From contig DATFJP010000121.1 of the NCBI GenBank assembly GCA_035269105.1, forward strand, positions 1 to 24,201: a stretch of 24,201 nucleotides of DNA, written 5' to 3'. The notes beneath the pieces were generated by a model. It saw only the letters and a list, made by a program, of their open reading frames with translations. It was not told where the DNA came from and searched no databases. Numbering within the stretch: the first letter of the stretch is position 1; each line of letters opens with the position of its first letter. Of this stretch, positions 6,224-14,471 are shown piece after piece. Both the position numbers and the translations under genes were made by a program. Origin of the DNA: JAQYVZ01 sp035269105 (GTDB taxonomy: Bacteria > Desulfobacterota > Desulfuromonadia > Desulfuromonadales > BM103).

Positions 6224-7542
6224 AGTTGCAGGACCGCCCTGGCGATCAGGAAATAGACCAGCAGGCCGGTGGCATCGACCACCGTGGTGACAAAAGGGGC
6301 GCTCGCCACGGCCGGGTCAACGCCGAGGCTCCGGGCGAGCAGGGGCATCAAGGCCCCCACAGCGGAGGCCAGAGTGCAGATGGAGACCAAAGTCAGAGAG
6401 ACCACCAGAGCCAGGGCAGGGTCGGCAAAAATCCAGACCGGCCCATAACTCAAGAGTCCCAGCATCAGACCCAGCAGCAGGCCGACCCGGGCTTCCCGCA
6501 GCAGCGTCCGCAGAAAATCCCGAGGGTGAACATCGCCGACCGCCATGCCGCGGACCAAAGTGGTCGCCGACTGGGCACCGGCATTGCCGCCGGTGCCGAT
6601 CAGCAGAGGGATGAACATGGCCAGCGCCACGACCTGGTCCAGCGTCTGTTCGAAGGTCTTGAGAACCTGAACAGTCAGGGTGGCGGCGACAATCAGAACC
6701 AGCAGCCAGACAATCCGGCTGCGGGCCAGGCGCAGGTCGGAGACCGAAAAGTAAGGACGGCGCAGGGGTTCGGTCCCGCCGGCCCGGGAGATGTCCTCTT
6801 CCTCTTCCCGGGTCAGAACGTCCATGGCGTCGTCCACGGTCACCAGACCGAGCAGGCGTTCGCCGGCATCGACCACGGGTACGGCGAGCAGATCGGCTGC
6901 CTGCAGCAGCCGGGCCACGGTTTCCTGGTCGGTATCGGCCCGCACCGAGCGGAGTTCCTCCCTGATGATGCTCCGTATCGGGGTTTCCGGGGCGGCCAGA
7001 ACCAGGTCGCTGAGTTCCAGCATGCCGACCAGGCGCTCGTCGCTGTCGATGACCGGCAGGGTATGGATGGTTTCCGCCGCGGCCGCCTGTTCCCTGATCT
7101 GCTGCAAAGCCTCTGCCGCCGTCAGGTCCGGCTGCAGACTGACATACTCCGGCGTCATGATCCGGCCGGCAGATTCCGCCGGGTAGTCAAGCAGCTGGAT
7201 CGTCAGCCGCCGTTCCTGCGGACTCAGTCCGGCCAGCAGTTTCTCGGCATGATCTTTGGCAAGTTCCGTGAACAAGCGGGCCCGATCGTCGGGATCCAGT
7301 TCTTCCACCAGGGCGGCGGCCCTGGTTTCATCCAGGCTGCCGAGGATGGTCTCCTGATGAGCGGCATCCAGCAGGCAGAAGACTTCCCGGGCCCGATCTC
7401 CCTCGATCTGCCGGAACATCTCCGCTTGCCGCGACGGCTCCAGACGAGCCAGTTCGTCGGCAATCTTGACCGGGTCGAGTTCTCCGAGGCGCGCCCGGAG
7501 TTCATCCGGATCGTAATATCTGGCAGGCTTGTTGTGCTTCAT
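6220..7542 (-). CDS. mgtE: Magnesium transporter MgtE
   Basis: A 440-residue protein with the full MgtE layout: an N-terminal superhelical MgtE_N domain (about 20-125), a CBS-domain pair (about 128-250; GRIMTPEYVSLQPDLTAAEAL and the second CBS with VPVVDAGERLLGLV) and a C-terminal five-helix channel domain (about 280-440). The pore region has IGTGGNAGAQSATT, and the last helix has PFVTTVVDATGLLVYF with the conserved Asp of the Mg2+ site. It is a homodimeric inner-membrane Mg2+ channel gated by cytosolic Mg2+ through the CBS/N domains. The ATG at 7542 has a modest GAAG ribosome binding site and lies 33 bases after the zinc-ribbon gene, so the two are probably cotranscribed. The stop TAG (complement of 6220-6222) is within the terminal CTAG of the MITE, so the final residues (VLQL) may differ from the ancestral C-terminus. 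Confidence 0.95.
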   Translation of the reverse strand: MKHNKPARYYDPDELRARLGELDPVKIADELARLEPSRQAEMFRQIEGDRAREVFCLLDAAHQETILGSLDETRAAALVEELDPDDRARLFTELAKDHAEKLLAGLSPQERRLTIQLLDYPAESAGRIMTPEYVSLQPDLTAAEALQQIREQAAAAETIHTLPVIDSDERLVGMLELSDLVLAAPETPIRSIIREELRSVRADTDQETVARLLQAADLLAVPVVDAGERLLGLVTVDDAMDVLTREEEEDISRAGGTEPLRRPYFSVSDLRLARSRIVWLLVLIVAATLTVQVLKTFEQTLDQVVALAMFIPLLIGTGGNAGAQSATTLVRGMAVGDVHPRDFLRTLLREARVGLLLGLMLGLLSYGPVWIFADPALALVVSLTLVSICTLASAVGALMPLLARSLGVDPAVASAPFVTTVVDATGLLVYFLIARAVLQL

Positions 7543-7575
7543 GCGGACATTTCTTCAGATTGGAAAATAGGCATT

Positions 7576-7905
7576 TTATCTGGGTTCCCGGTGCTTCTTG
7601 TCGACCGCGACATCCTCGCCGGCGTGAACGTCGGTCTGCTCACGATGCTCCTCGGAGCGGTCAACCCGTTTCGGACGTCCCTCCTCGGCCAGGACTGAAA
7701 ATGGCTGTTCGCTTTTACGCCTTTCTTCGGCCTCATCCGTAGCGGGTTCCTGCGCCTGAAGATGCCAGGCCCCGTCCTGTTCGCTGAAAAACAGGTGATA
7801 GAGGCGGCCGCATTGGGAGCAGACCACCTGATCCCGGGCGCGCGGTTCGGCCACCTCCATATTGGCGTCGCATTGCTGGCAGGTGAAGAGTTTTCTTGAA
7901 TCCAT
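7576..7905 (-). CDS. Small zinc-ribbon protein, function unknown
   Basis: A 109-residue protein starting MDSRKLFTCQQCDANMEVAE. Cys9-x2-Cys12 and Cys29-x2-Cys32 form a likely zinc ribbon in the first 40 residues. The rest is very hydrophilic (many E, R, K and D) and probably disordered. A strong ribosome binding site, AAAGGAG, lies before the ATG at 7905. It precedes mgtE by 33 bases in an apparent operon. The ribbon could bind nucleic acid or a protein partner, but nothing shows which. The 299 bases between this gene and the divergent exonuclease gene hold no convincing gene; the promoters of both must lie there, but I could not assign boxes with confidence. Confidence 0.7.
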   Translation of the reverse strand: MDSRKLFTCQQCDANMEVAEPRARDQVVCSQCGRLYHLFFSEQDGAWHLQAQEPATDEAEERRKSEQPFSVLAEEGRPKRVDRSEEHREQTDVHAGEDVAVDKKHREPR

Positions 7906-8204
7906 ATCCTGACTCCTTTGCGGTAACGAGGTTTCTGAAAGCGTCGTTTACCCTGTATCAGCATACCACGCTCCTCTATCCTTGCTACCCTGCGGCCAGC
8001 GAAAGGGGAAAGACCCGCGGCTGCCAATCCCCGGGATACAATCGGTCGGGATGACTTTATGAACCAGGCCGGTTTTGGACGGCAGGAACAAATGACAACT
8101 TTTTTTCCCCGGCGCAGAGAGCTCCTGAAGCAATCGTCAGCGTTTCTTTCGCCGGCGATTCCTGCTAATCTCGAACCGCAACCGACAGAGAAAGGTGGGA
8201 GTTT

Positions 8205-8882
8205 ATGGCCGGGCAGAATGAAAAACTGATTTTTATCGACGTCGAAACCACGGGAACGCTGGCGGAAAGGCATGGCCTGATCCAGTTGTCCGGGTGTGTG
8301 CAGACAGCAGGCGAGGTCAGGGACTATTTCGATTATTTCCTGCGGCCTTATCCGGCGGATATTATCGAAGACGAAGCCCTGCGGGTGACCGGCATCGACC
8401 GCCGTCAGCTGCTGCCGGCGGGGGATCCGGATTTTCTGCAAGTCGCCGGGCAGGATTTTGCCGAGCCTTTCGACGTCTTTGCCGCATTCAAGCAGATGCT
8501 GGCCCGTTATGTCGATCCCTATGACAAGGCCGACAAGTTTCAGTTCGTCGGCTACAATGCCCACAGTTTCGATATGCCGTTCATGCGCCGCTTCTGGGAG
8601 AAAAACAACGATCGTTTCTTCGGCAGCTGGTTCTGGTATCCGTGCCTCGATGTCATGCTGGTCTGGGGACAGATTCTGCACCTGGAGCGGGCCGGTCTGC
8701 CGAACTTCCGCCTGGCGACCGTGGCCCGGCACTGCGGCATCGATGTGGACGAATCCCGGTTGCACGATTCCCGGTACGATATCGACCTGACCCGGCACCT
8801 CTGGCTGGCGGCAGAGGAAATCATTCAGCACGGCCGGCCCCGACCGCCCGCGGCGGTACAGGGCACCCTGTTCGATTTTTAG
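8205..8882 (+). CDS. DEDDh 3'-5' exonuclease (DnaQ-like)
   Basis: A 225-residue protein with all RNase T/DnaQ exonuclease motifs: Exo I FIDVETTG (Asp12, Glu14), Exo II YNAHSFDMPF (Asp123) and Exo III HDSRYDID with His187 and Asp192 (H-x4-D, the DEDDh subtype). It should remove nucleotides from 3' ends using two metal ions, in proofreading, repair or RNA processing. It is a free-standing exonuclease domain without polymerase or helicase. The last residues, QGTLFDF, look like a C-terminal sliding-clamp binding peptide (QxxLF type), which suggests recruitment to the replication clamp. The ATG at 8205 follows AAAGGTGGGAG. The next gene starts 37 bases downstream. Confidence 0.88.
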   Translation: MAGQNEKLIFIDVETTGTLAERHGLIQLSGCVQTAGEVRDYFDYFLRPYPADIIEDEALRVTGIDRRQLLPAGDPDFLQVAGQDFAEPFDVFAAFKQMLARYVDPYDKADKFQFVGYNAHSFDMPFMRRFWEKNNDRFFGSWFWYPCLDVMLVWGQILHLERAGLPNFRLATVARHCGIDVDESRLHDSRYDIDLTRHLWLAAEEIIQHGRPRPPAAVQGTLFDF

Positions 8883-8919
8883 GGGATGGAGAGCGTAATC
8901 CTGATTTACGGGGTCTGAT

Positions 8920-10299
8920 GTGGATTCGAAAACCGGAGAGGCCGGCAGGTCGCCATTCGATATTCCCAACGTTCGGCTGTTCATCGCCTTTCGGGTTTTT
9001 TTCAATGCCAGGTTCTACTACCCGGTTTTCACAATCCTTTTTCTGGACTTCGGGCTCAGCCTGTCACAGTTCGCGATCCTGAATGCCATCTGGGCGGCTG
9101 TCATCGTTTGCAGCGAGGTCCCTTCGGGGGCACTTGCCGACACCTTCGGCCGCCGTAACCTCCTGGTGTTCTCGGGCCTGCTGATGGTGGTCGAAATCGG
9201 CCTGCTGCTGCTGGTTCCGCGGGGCAATCCGGACCTGCTGTTCGGGGTGTTTATCATCAACCGGATCCTCAGCGGGCTTGCCGAAGCCGGCGCCAGCGGC
9301 GCCGATGAAGCGCTGGCCTATGATTCTCTCAAGCAGGCGGGGGACGTCGCCGACTGGAGCCGGGTCCTGGAGCGGCAGATCCAGGCGCAGTCCATCGGTT
9401 TCGTCTTCGCCATGGCCCTCGGCGGCGCCGTCTACGATCTGCAGCTGATGCAGTCCCTCGTTGATTTTTTCGGTCTGGAGCTGACCGTGACCCGGGCGAT
9501 GACCCTGCGCATTCCGATCGCCCTGACCCTGATCATGGCCCTGCTGACCTTGATGACAACCCTGCGCATGCGGGAGGTGGCGGCCAGCGGTGATATGCAG
9601 GCCGGTCTTGAGGCGAAGACCATCCCGGAAGCTTTCCGGCTGGTCTTCCGGGCAGGGGGCTGGATACTGCGGACCCCCTTCGTGCTGATCGTGATTTTAT
9701 TCGGCCTGCTGTTCGACAGCGTGATTCGCATGCTGCTGACCATGAACAGCCAGTACTACCGGCTGATCGGGCTGCCCGAAGCGGTGTTCGGCATCATCGG
9801 CTCGGGAGTGGCGCTGCTCGGTTTCGTGGTGCCGGTTTATGCGCGCTACCTGGCCGACCGGCATACTCCGGTCTACAATCTCGGCGTGGTCAGCCTGCTG
9901 GTTGGCGGCGGGCTGGTCGGCATGACCTTCTTCTGGCCCGTGTGGGGACTGCTGCCTGCGCTGCTGCTGTTCGCCACGATGTACTTCGTCGGTTTTTTCG
10001 TCAGCCATTACCTCAACCGGGCCACGGGTTCGGAGCAGCGGGCGACGGTGTTGAGTTTCAAAGGCTTGTTTTTCAACCTCGGCTACGGCCTGATCGGCCT
10101 GTTGTATTCGCTGCTGCTGGCTTTTTTGCGCCGCCAGGAGTCCTTTGTCCAGGCCGGGCTGAGCCCTGACCAGCTGCAGGATCGGCTGTTCATCGAATCA
10201 CTGGCTTGGTTTCCGGGCTATTTCGTCTTCTGCCTGGCTCTGCTGCTGGGTTTTTCAGCCTGGAAACTGCGGAAGAGCGATGCCCACCTGCGGGTCTGA
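8920..10299 (+). CDS. Major facilitator superfamily transporter
   Basis: A 459-residue membrane protein with about twelve predicted helices in two halves separated by a cytoplasmic loop near residues 215-245. The MFS motif A region is GALADTFGRRNLL after the second helix. The GTG start at 8920 is used because an in-frame stop lies at 8902-8904 and no other start is close; GGGG at 8910-8913 may serve as a weak ribosome binding site. The substrate is unknown. It follows the exonuclease gene by 37 bases and precedes the flavoprotein by 81 bases, so the three may be cotranscribed although no functional link is evident. Confidence 0.85.
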   Translation: MDSKTGEAGRSPFDIPNVRLFIAFRVFFNARFYYPVFTILFLDFGLSLSQFAILNAIWAAVIVCSEVPSGALADTFGRRNLLVFSGLLMVVEIGLLLLVPRGNPDLLFGVFIINRILSGLAEAGASGADEALAYDSLKQAGDVADWSRVLERQIQAQSIGFVFAMALGGAVYDLQLMQSLVDFFGLELTVTRAMTLRIPIALTLIMALLTLMTTLRMREVAASGDMQAGLEAKTIPEAFRLVFRAGGWILRTPFVLIVILFGLLFDSVIRMLLTMNSQYYRLIGLPEAVFGIIGSGVALLGFVVPVYARYLADRHTPVYNLGVVSLLVGGGLVGMTFFWPVWGLLPALLLFATMYFVGFFVSHYLNRATGSEQRATVLSFKGLFFNLGYGLIGLLYSLLLAFLRRQESFVQAGLSPDQLQDRLFIESLAWFPGYFVFCLALLLGFSAWKLRKSDAHLRV

Positions 10300-10380
10300 A
10301 TTCAACTGCAGACCGTGCCCGGCTCGTGGCCTTGCCGGCCGGCTCTGATGAAAACGATTCTGTACCAAAAGAGGATTTGA

Positions 10381-11646
10381 ATGCAGCAGACAGATGTCAT
10401 TGTTGTCGGCGGTGGCCCGGCCGGCTTGTTTGCGGCGGGCTTTGCCGCCCTCGCGGGAGCGCGGGTCCTGCTGCTGGAAAAAAACCGGCGCTGCGGTGCG
10501 AAGTTGCTGATCACCGGCAAGGGACGCTGCAACATCACCACCAGCGAACCCGACCCGCGCCGGCTGGTCGAACACCTGGGCGCCGGGGGCAAGGCGTTGC
10601 TGACGGCTCTGTATGCGTTTGGTACCGCAGAAACAATCGATTTCTTCCAACAGCGGGGGCTTGGCCTCAAGGTCGAGCGCGGCGGCCGGGTTTTCCCGGC
10701 CCAAGGCGGCGCTGCGGATGTCCTTAAGGTCCTGGAAGACTTCCTGGCGGCGAGTGGCGCCCAGCTCGTCAGCGGCTGCGAGGTGCAGGGGCTGGGCTGT
10801 TCGCAAGGGCGGCTCGAGACGATCCGGACATCGGCGAACGAATATCGGGCAAGCAGCGTTATTCTGGCGACCGGCGGCCTTTCTTACCGTGATACCGGCT
10901 GCACCGGCGATGGTTATCGCTGGGCCAGGCAGACCGGCCATGCGGTCATCAAGCCGCAACCGGCCCTGGTGGCCCTCAAGTTGGCGGAAAGCTGGACCGG
11001 CAGCGTCTCCGAGCTCAATCTCAAAAATGTCCGGGTCGCGGTCCTTTTGGATGGGCAAACAATCGATGAGCGTTTCGGTGAGGCCTTTTTCACCCGCAGC
11101 GGCATCGGTGGACCGATCATTCTCGATATGAGCAGCAATATCCGGGATGCGCTGAAGCGTGGCAAGGTCACGCTGCAACTTGATCTCAAGCCGGCGCTCG
11201 ATGCCGACACCTTCGACCGGCGCCTGCAGAGGGAGTTGGAAAAGCATAATAACCGGAATTTCGGCAACGCCCTGAGCGGTCTGCTGCCGAAAGACATGAT
11301 TCCCCTGTTCATCCAGCTGTCGGGGATCGCCACCGACAAGAAATGCCATTCGATCACCCGTACCGAAAGGCGCCAACTGCTGGGACTTTTCAAGCAACTG
11401 CCGCTCACCGTGACCGCTTGCGGCGATTTCCGGCGAGCCATTGTCACCGCCGGCGGGGTTTCGCTTGAAGATATCGACATGCGCAGCATGCGGTCGAGAC
11501 AGATCGAAAATCTCTATTTCGCCGGCGAAATGATCGACCTCGACGGACCGACCGGCGGCTTCAACCTGCAGATCTGCTGGTCGACCGGATATCTGGCGGG
11601 GGTCAGCGCGGCTCGGCAGGTTCTCGAAGAACGGCATGGGTCCTGA
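10381..11646 (+). CDS. HI0933/YhiN (BaiN) family FAD-dependent oxidoreductase
   Basis: A 421-residue flavoprotein. The N-terminal dinucleotide-binding motif is VIVVGGGPAGLFAAGFAAL (about residues 6-24), followed by the family signature GAKLLITGKGRCN. The C-terminal FAD motif is FAGEMIDLDGPTGGFNLQ with a WSTGYLAG ending. This matches the HI0933/YhiN family, soluble flavoproteins whose physiological substrate is generally unknown (one branch, BaiN, is implicated in bile acid conversion). The length is normal. The ATG at 10381 follows AGAGGA. The stop TGA at 11644-11646 is one base before the second MITE-like element. Confidence 0.9.
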   Translation: MQQTDVIVVGGGPAGLFAAGFAALAGARVLLLEKNRRCGAKLLITGKGRCNITTSEPDPRRLVEHLGAGGKALLTALYAFGTAETIDFFQQRGLGLKVERGGRVFPAQGGAADVLKVLEDFLAASGAQLVSGCEVQGLGCSQGRLETIRTSANEYRASSVILATGGLSYRDTGCTGDGYRWARQTGHAVIKPQPALVALKLAESWTGSVSELNLKNVRVAVLLDGQTIDERFGEAFFTRSGIGGPIILDMSSNIRDALKRGKVTLQLDLKPALDADTFDRRLQRELEKHNNRNFGNALSGLLPKDMIPLFIQLSGIATDKKCHSITRTERRQLLGLFKQLPLTVTACGDFRRAIVTAGGVSLEDIDMRSMRSRQIENLYFAGEMIDLDGPTGGFNLQICWSTGYLAGVSAARQVLEERHGS

Positions 11647-11647
11647 T

Positions 11648-11816
11648 CTAGGAGGCTGTCGGACTATCCATGAACTGGCTGCAAATTCGATCCTTCGGCC
11701 CATATTTCAGCTCCTTTTTGGCCCATAGCTACGGCTATGAGCCTGCGAACGAGCTGAAATCTGTTCTCGAAGCCTCGAATTTTCGCTTCAGTCCGCATAG
11801 TCCGACAGACTCCTAG
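11648..11816 (+). mobile_element. MITE-like element, copy 2 (169 bp)
   Basis: Same length and ends as 6055-6223 but in reverse orientation on the chromosome, with about nine differences by eye over 169 bases. One terminal repeat carries a single change (GGAGTCTG for GGAGGCTG on the reverse strand). The inner arms ATTTCAGCTC and GAGCTGAAAT pair perfectly here. It starts one base after the flavoprotein stop codon. Relative to the preceding gene it has the same orientation as copy 1 has to mgtE. Confidence 0.85.
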
Positions 11817-12140
11817 CCTGCCGCTTTCAGTGAAATTCAGTGGTCGCTCCTTTGGGGCAAAGCGCCGGTCAGCATCCCCCTTCGTCCCTCTCTGAATCCT
11901 TCCGGAACAATATTTCGGGCCTTTAAAGACCGCACTTCTGTTTTGCTCGCCGGGAATCCATCCGTGATATCACCGAGCGGCGTCTGTGCTTTCACTTGGC
12001 GGGCGCTTGCCCTGGAAAATATCGGAACGCCTTCAGGTAAAAATTCTTTTATTCGAAAATATTAAATAATGCACCGTTTGCTGATTGTTTCGAGGCGTGT
12101 TGACGGCTTGGGGTGTCGGTGCCTTTGCGGATGGCAGGAG

Positions 12141-12156
12141 TGGCATGTTTCATGCA
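12141..12156 (+). promoter_or_regulatory. Candidate sigma-54 (RpoN) promoter of the Psr/Phs-type operon
   Basis: TGGCATGTTTCATGCA matches the RpoN consensus TGGCAYGN4TTGCA at all positions but one (A for the first T of TTGC), with the obligatory GG and GC correctly spaced. Transcription would begin near 12168, about 75 bases before the preferred start codon. An RpoN promoter implies an upstream enhancer-binding activator, which is not in the window. Confidence 0.55.
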
Positions 12157-12168
12157 AAATTCTGCATG
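12143..12168. promoter_or_regulatory. Nested GCATG palindromes overlapping the -12 region
   Basis: GCATG (12143-12147) and CATGC (12151-12155) form one inverted repeat; CATGCA (12151-12156) and TGCATG (12163-12168) form a second perfect one with a 6-base spacer. The position over the promoter -12 element and start site suits an operator. The binding protein is unknown. Confidence 0.4.
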
Positions 12169-12242
12169 TCAGTTAATTATGAAGTCCTTATATTTAAATG
12201 AGTAAATTTTTACGGCCGGAAATCATTGGAAAGGGGAGCATC

Positions 12243-14441
12243 GTGTCACGCCTTCTGAAAAGAAAATTGAGCCGTCGCCGTTTCCTGGGAGTCTCGTCCT
12301 GCGCCCTGGGGACCGTTGCCCTGGGCTCCCAGCTGAACGTGCTGAAAGCCCTCGCTGAACCGGGCAGCGGTGTCAAACTCTCCCTGGTCCCGGACCGGAG
12401 CGTTTTTACCTGTTGCGAAATGTGCGTCAATAAATGCGGCGTGATTGCCCGCATGCGCGAGGGCGTGATTCACAAGCTCGACCCCAATCCCTCCTTTCTG
12501 AGAAGCCGGGGGATGCTTTGCGCCCGCGGCAATGCGGGCCTGCAGACCGTTTACGATCCCGATCGCCTCAAGTATCCGCTGATCAGGACAGGGGCCCGCG
12601 GCGAGGGTAAGTGGCGCCGGGCCAGTTGGGATGAGGCCCTCGACCTGGTGGCCGGAAAAATGACGGCAGTTGCCGATCAATACAGCCGGGCCGGCATGAT
12701 GTTCGTCTCGACGGAAGGCTTCCAGGAAGAGTTTTTCCTGCGTTTTGCCGAGTGCTTCGGCTCACCCAACACCCTGCGCCATCCCACGCTCTGCCTGGCC
12801 TCCAACCTGCAGGGCTTCGGCGCCACCTACGGCACCAATCCTTTTCCCGACGTTCGCAACGCCGACTATCTGATCATGAGCGGCGCCAATCGTGCCGAAG
12901 CACTGTTCACCCCGGACAGTATCGACATGATCGCCGGCGACGGGGGCAGACGCAAACTGGTTTACCTGGACCCGCGCTTTACCAGGACCGCGGCCAAGGC
13001 CGACGAATGGTATCCGATCCGGCCCGGCACCGACCTGGCTTTCGTCCTGGCCATGCTGCACGTGATCGTCGGTGAAAAGCGCTACGACCGTGAGTTCATC
13101 GACACCATGACCGTCGGTTTCGACGAGCTGGTGCCGCACCTGGAAACCTACTCTCCGGAGTGGGCAGCCGGTGAATGTGACATCCCGGCTGAGGACATCC
13201 GCCGCATCGCCCGCGAGTTTGCGGCCGCGGCACCCCGGGCCATCTACTATCAGGGCCGGCGGTCTTCTTTTTTTGACAACGACACCCAACTGCGGCGGGC
13301 CATGGCGATCCTCAACGTCGTCGTCGGCAACTGGGACGTCAAGGGCGGCATGTTGCCGGGGAAGAAAATTCATCTCGGTGAAAACTATTACCTGGCGCCC
13401 TGGTACGACGGTGTCCCGGAGCGTCTGGAGACCGGCGATGTGACTTATTTGTCGCTGAAGGACGGAGCCTGGAAACCCTTCCGGGATCGCGTGCTCGCCG
13501 CCGACCCCTACCCGGTCAAAGGGATGATGGTCTACAAGCAGAACCCGCTGCAATCGGTGCCCAACCGCAGCAAGACTCTGGCGATGATGGAACAGATGGA
13601 TTTCATCTGCACCATCGATATCACCATGAGCGACACGGCCTGGTATTCGGACGTGGTGCTGCCCGAGGCCACTTATCTGGAGCGTCTCGATCCCATCCAC
13701 GTTCTTTCCGGGCCGGTGCCCGAAGCGGTCATGCGCCAACCCTGCATCGAGCCGCTGTTCGAGACCAAGCCCAACCAGTGGATCATGCAGCAGCTGGCCC
13801 GGCGTTTCGGCGACGAAGTGGCGGAGTCCTTCAATTTCACCATGGAGGCGTTTATCGCCAACCAGGTCGAGGGGCATCCGGAAATACTCGAGGCGCTGCG
13901 CACCCGCGGCGTTTATCGCGAGAACGACGAACCGGTCTACGGCGCCAGCCACGGCAAGCGCATGAAGACCCGCAGCGGCAAGATTGAAATCTACTCGGCA
14001 AAATACGCCAAGGAAGGACAGGATCCGCTGCCGGTCTACCGGGCGCCGCAAACCCCCTCCAGGGGCCGCTACCGCCTGCTGCTCGGGCGGACCGCTTATT
14101 TCACCCACGGCACGACCCAGAACAACCCTTACCTGCACGAACTGATGGCGGAAAATTCCCTCTGGCTGCATCCCGACGAGGCCCGGCGCCTGGGGCTGCG
14201 CGACGGCAGCAGAGTCCGGGTCCGCAGCAGTGTCGGCGAGGAGAGCCTGCCCTTGCGGGTGACCGAGAAGATCCGTCCGGACTGCGTCTACATGGACCAC
14301 GGCTTCGGGGTTCTCTCCAAAGGACTGAGCCGGATTCATGGCCGTGGCGCCAGCGACGCCGCCCTGATTGAAGACCGGATGGAGCCGATTTCGGGCAATG
14401 TCGCCATGCACCAGACTTTTGTGGAGATCCTTCCCGCCTGA
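12243..14441 (+). CDS. Molybdopterin oxidoreductase catalytic subunit (Psr/Phs-type)
   Basis: A 732-residue complex iron-sulfur molybdoenzyme subunit. It starts with a Tat signal (KLSRRRFLG within the first 20 residues), then a [4Fe-4S] site Cys58-x2-Cys61-x3-Cys65-x27-Cys93. The likely Mo ligand is Cys184 in HPTLCLASN, as in polysulfide and thiosulfate reductases. The C-terminal molybdopterin dinucleotide-binding domain includes TAYFTHGTTQNNPYLHEL. The GTG at 12243 is preferred because AAGGGGAG lies just upstream and the Tat motif then starts near the N-terminus; an in-frame ATG at 12198 lacks a ribosome binding site. The next two genes encode matching electron-transfer and membrane subunits. 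The enzyme should act in the periplasm and reduce an S-, Se- or As-type oxyanion or polysulfide with quinol electrons. The length fits PsrA/PhsA/SrdA better than TtrA. The substrate cannot be fixed from sequence. Confidence 0.88.
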   Translation: MSRLLKRKLSRRRFLGVSSCALGTVALGSQLNVLKALAEPGSGVKLSLVPDRSVFTCCEMCVNKCGVIARMREGVIHKLDPNPSFLRSRGMLCARGNAGLQTVYDPDRLKYPLIRTGARGEGKWRRASWDEALDLVAGKMTAVADQYSRAGMMFVSTEGFQEEFFLRFAECFGSPNTLRHPTLCLASNLQGFGATYGTNPFPDVRNADYLIMSGANRAEALFTPDSIDMIAGDGGRRKLVYLDPRFTRTAAKADEWYPIRPGTDLAFVLAMLHVIVGEKRYDREFIDTMTVGFDELVPHLETYSPEWAAGECDIPAEDIRRIAREFAAAAPRAIYYQGRRSSFFDNDTQLRRAMAILNVVVGNWDVKGGMLPGKKIHLGENYYLAPWYDGVPERLETGDVTYLSLKDGAWKPFRDRVLAADPYPVKGMMVYKQNPLQSVPNRSKTLAMMEQMDFICTIDITMSDTAWYSDVVLPEATYLERLDPIHVLSGPVPEAVMRQPCIEPLFETKPNQWIMQQLARRFGDEVAESFNFTMEAFIANQVEGHPEILEALRTRGVYRENDEPVYGASHGKRMKTRSGKIEIYSAKYAKEGQDPLPVYRAPQTPSRGRYRLLLGRTAYFTHGTTQNNPYLHELMAENSLWLHPDEARRLGLRDGSRVRVRSSVGEESLPLRVTEKIRPDCVYMDHGFGVLSKGLSRIHGRGASDAALIEDRMEPISGNVAMHQTFVEILPA

Positions 14442-14471
14442 GGGGAAGTCGCCTGAAAAGGAGCAGCAGAA

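Larger units (their letters stand above)
11817..12197. other. Noncoding upstream region of the respiratory operon
   Basis: No credible gene is seen in these 381 bases. The first half is of ordinary base composition. From about 12040 the DNA becomes AT-rich (ATTCTTTTATTCGAAAATAT and neighbours). It ends with a candidate sigma-54 promoter at 12141-12156 and a nested GCATG palindrome, both listed separately. It probably holds all control sites of the molybdopterin oxidoreductase operon. Confidence 0.6.

Noticed and set aside
6226..7698. 490-codon plus-strand frame opposite mgtE
   Set aside because: Antisense shadow rich in Gln, Gly and Asp; mgtE on the minus strand has all family domains.
11996..12010. 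TTGGCGGGCGCTTGCC as an alternative sigma-54 promoter for the oxidoreductase operon
   Set aside because: The spacing is one base short and it lies much further from the gene than the better match at 12141.
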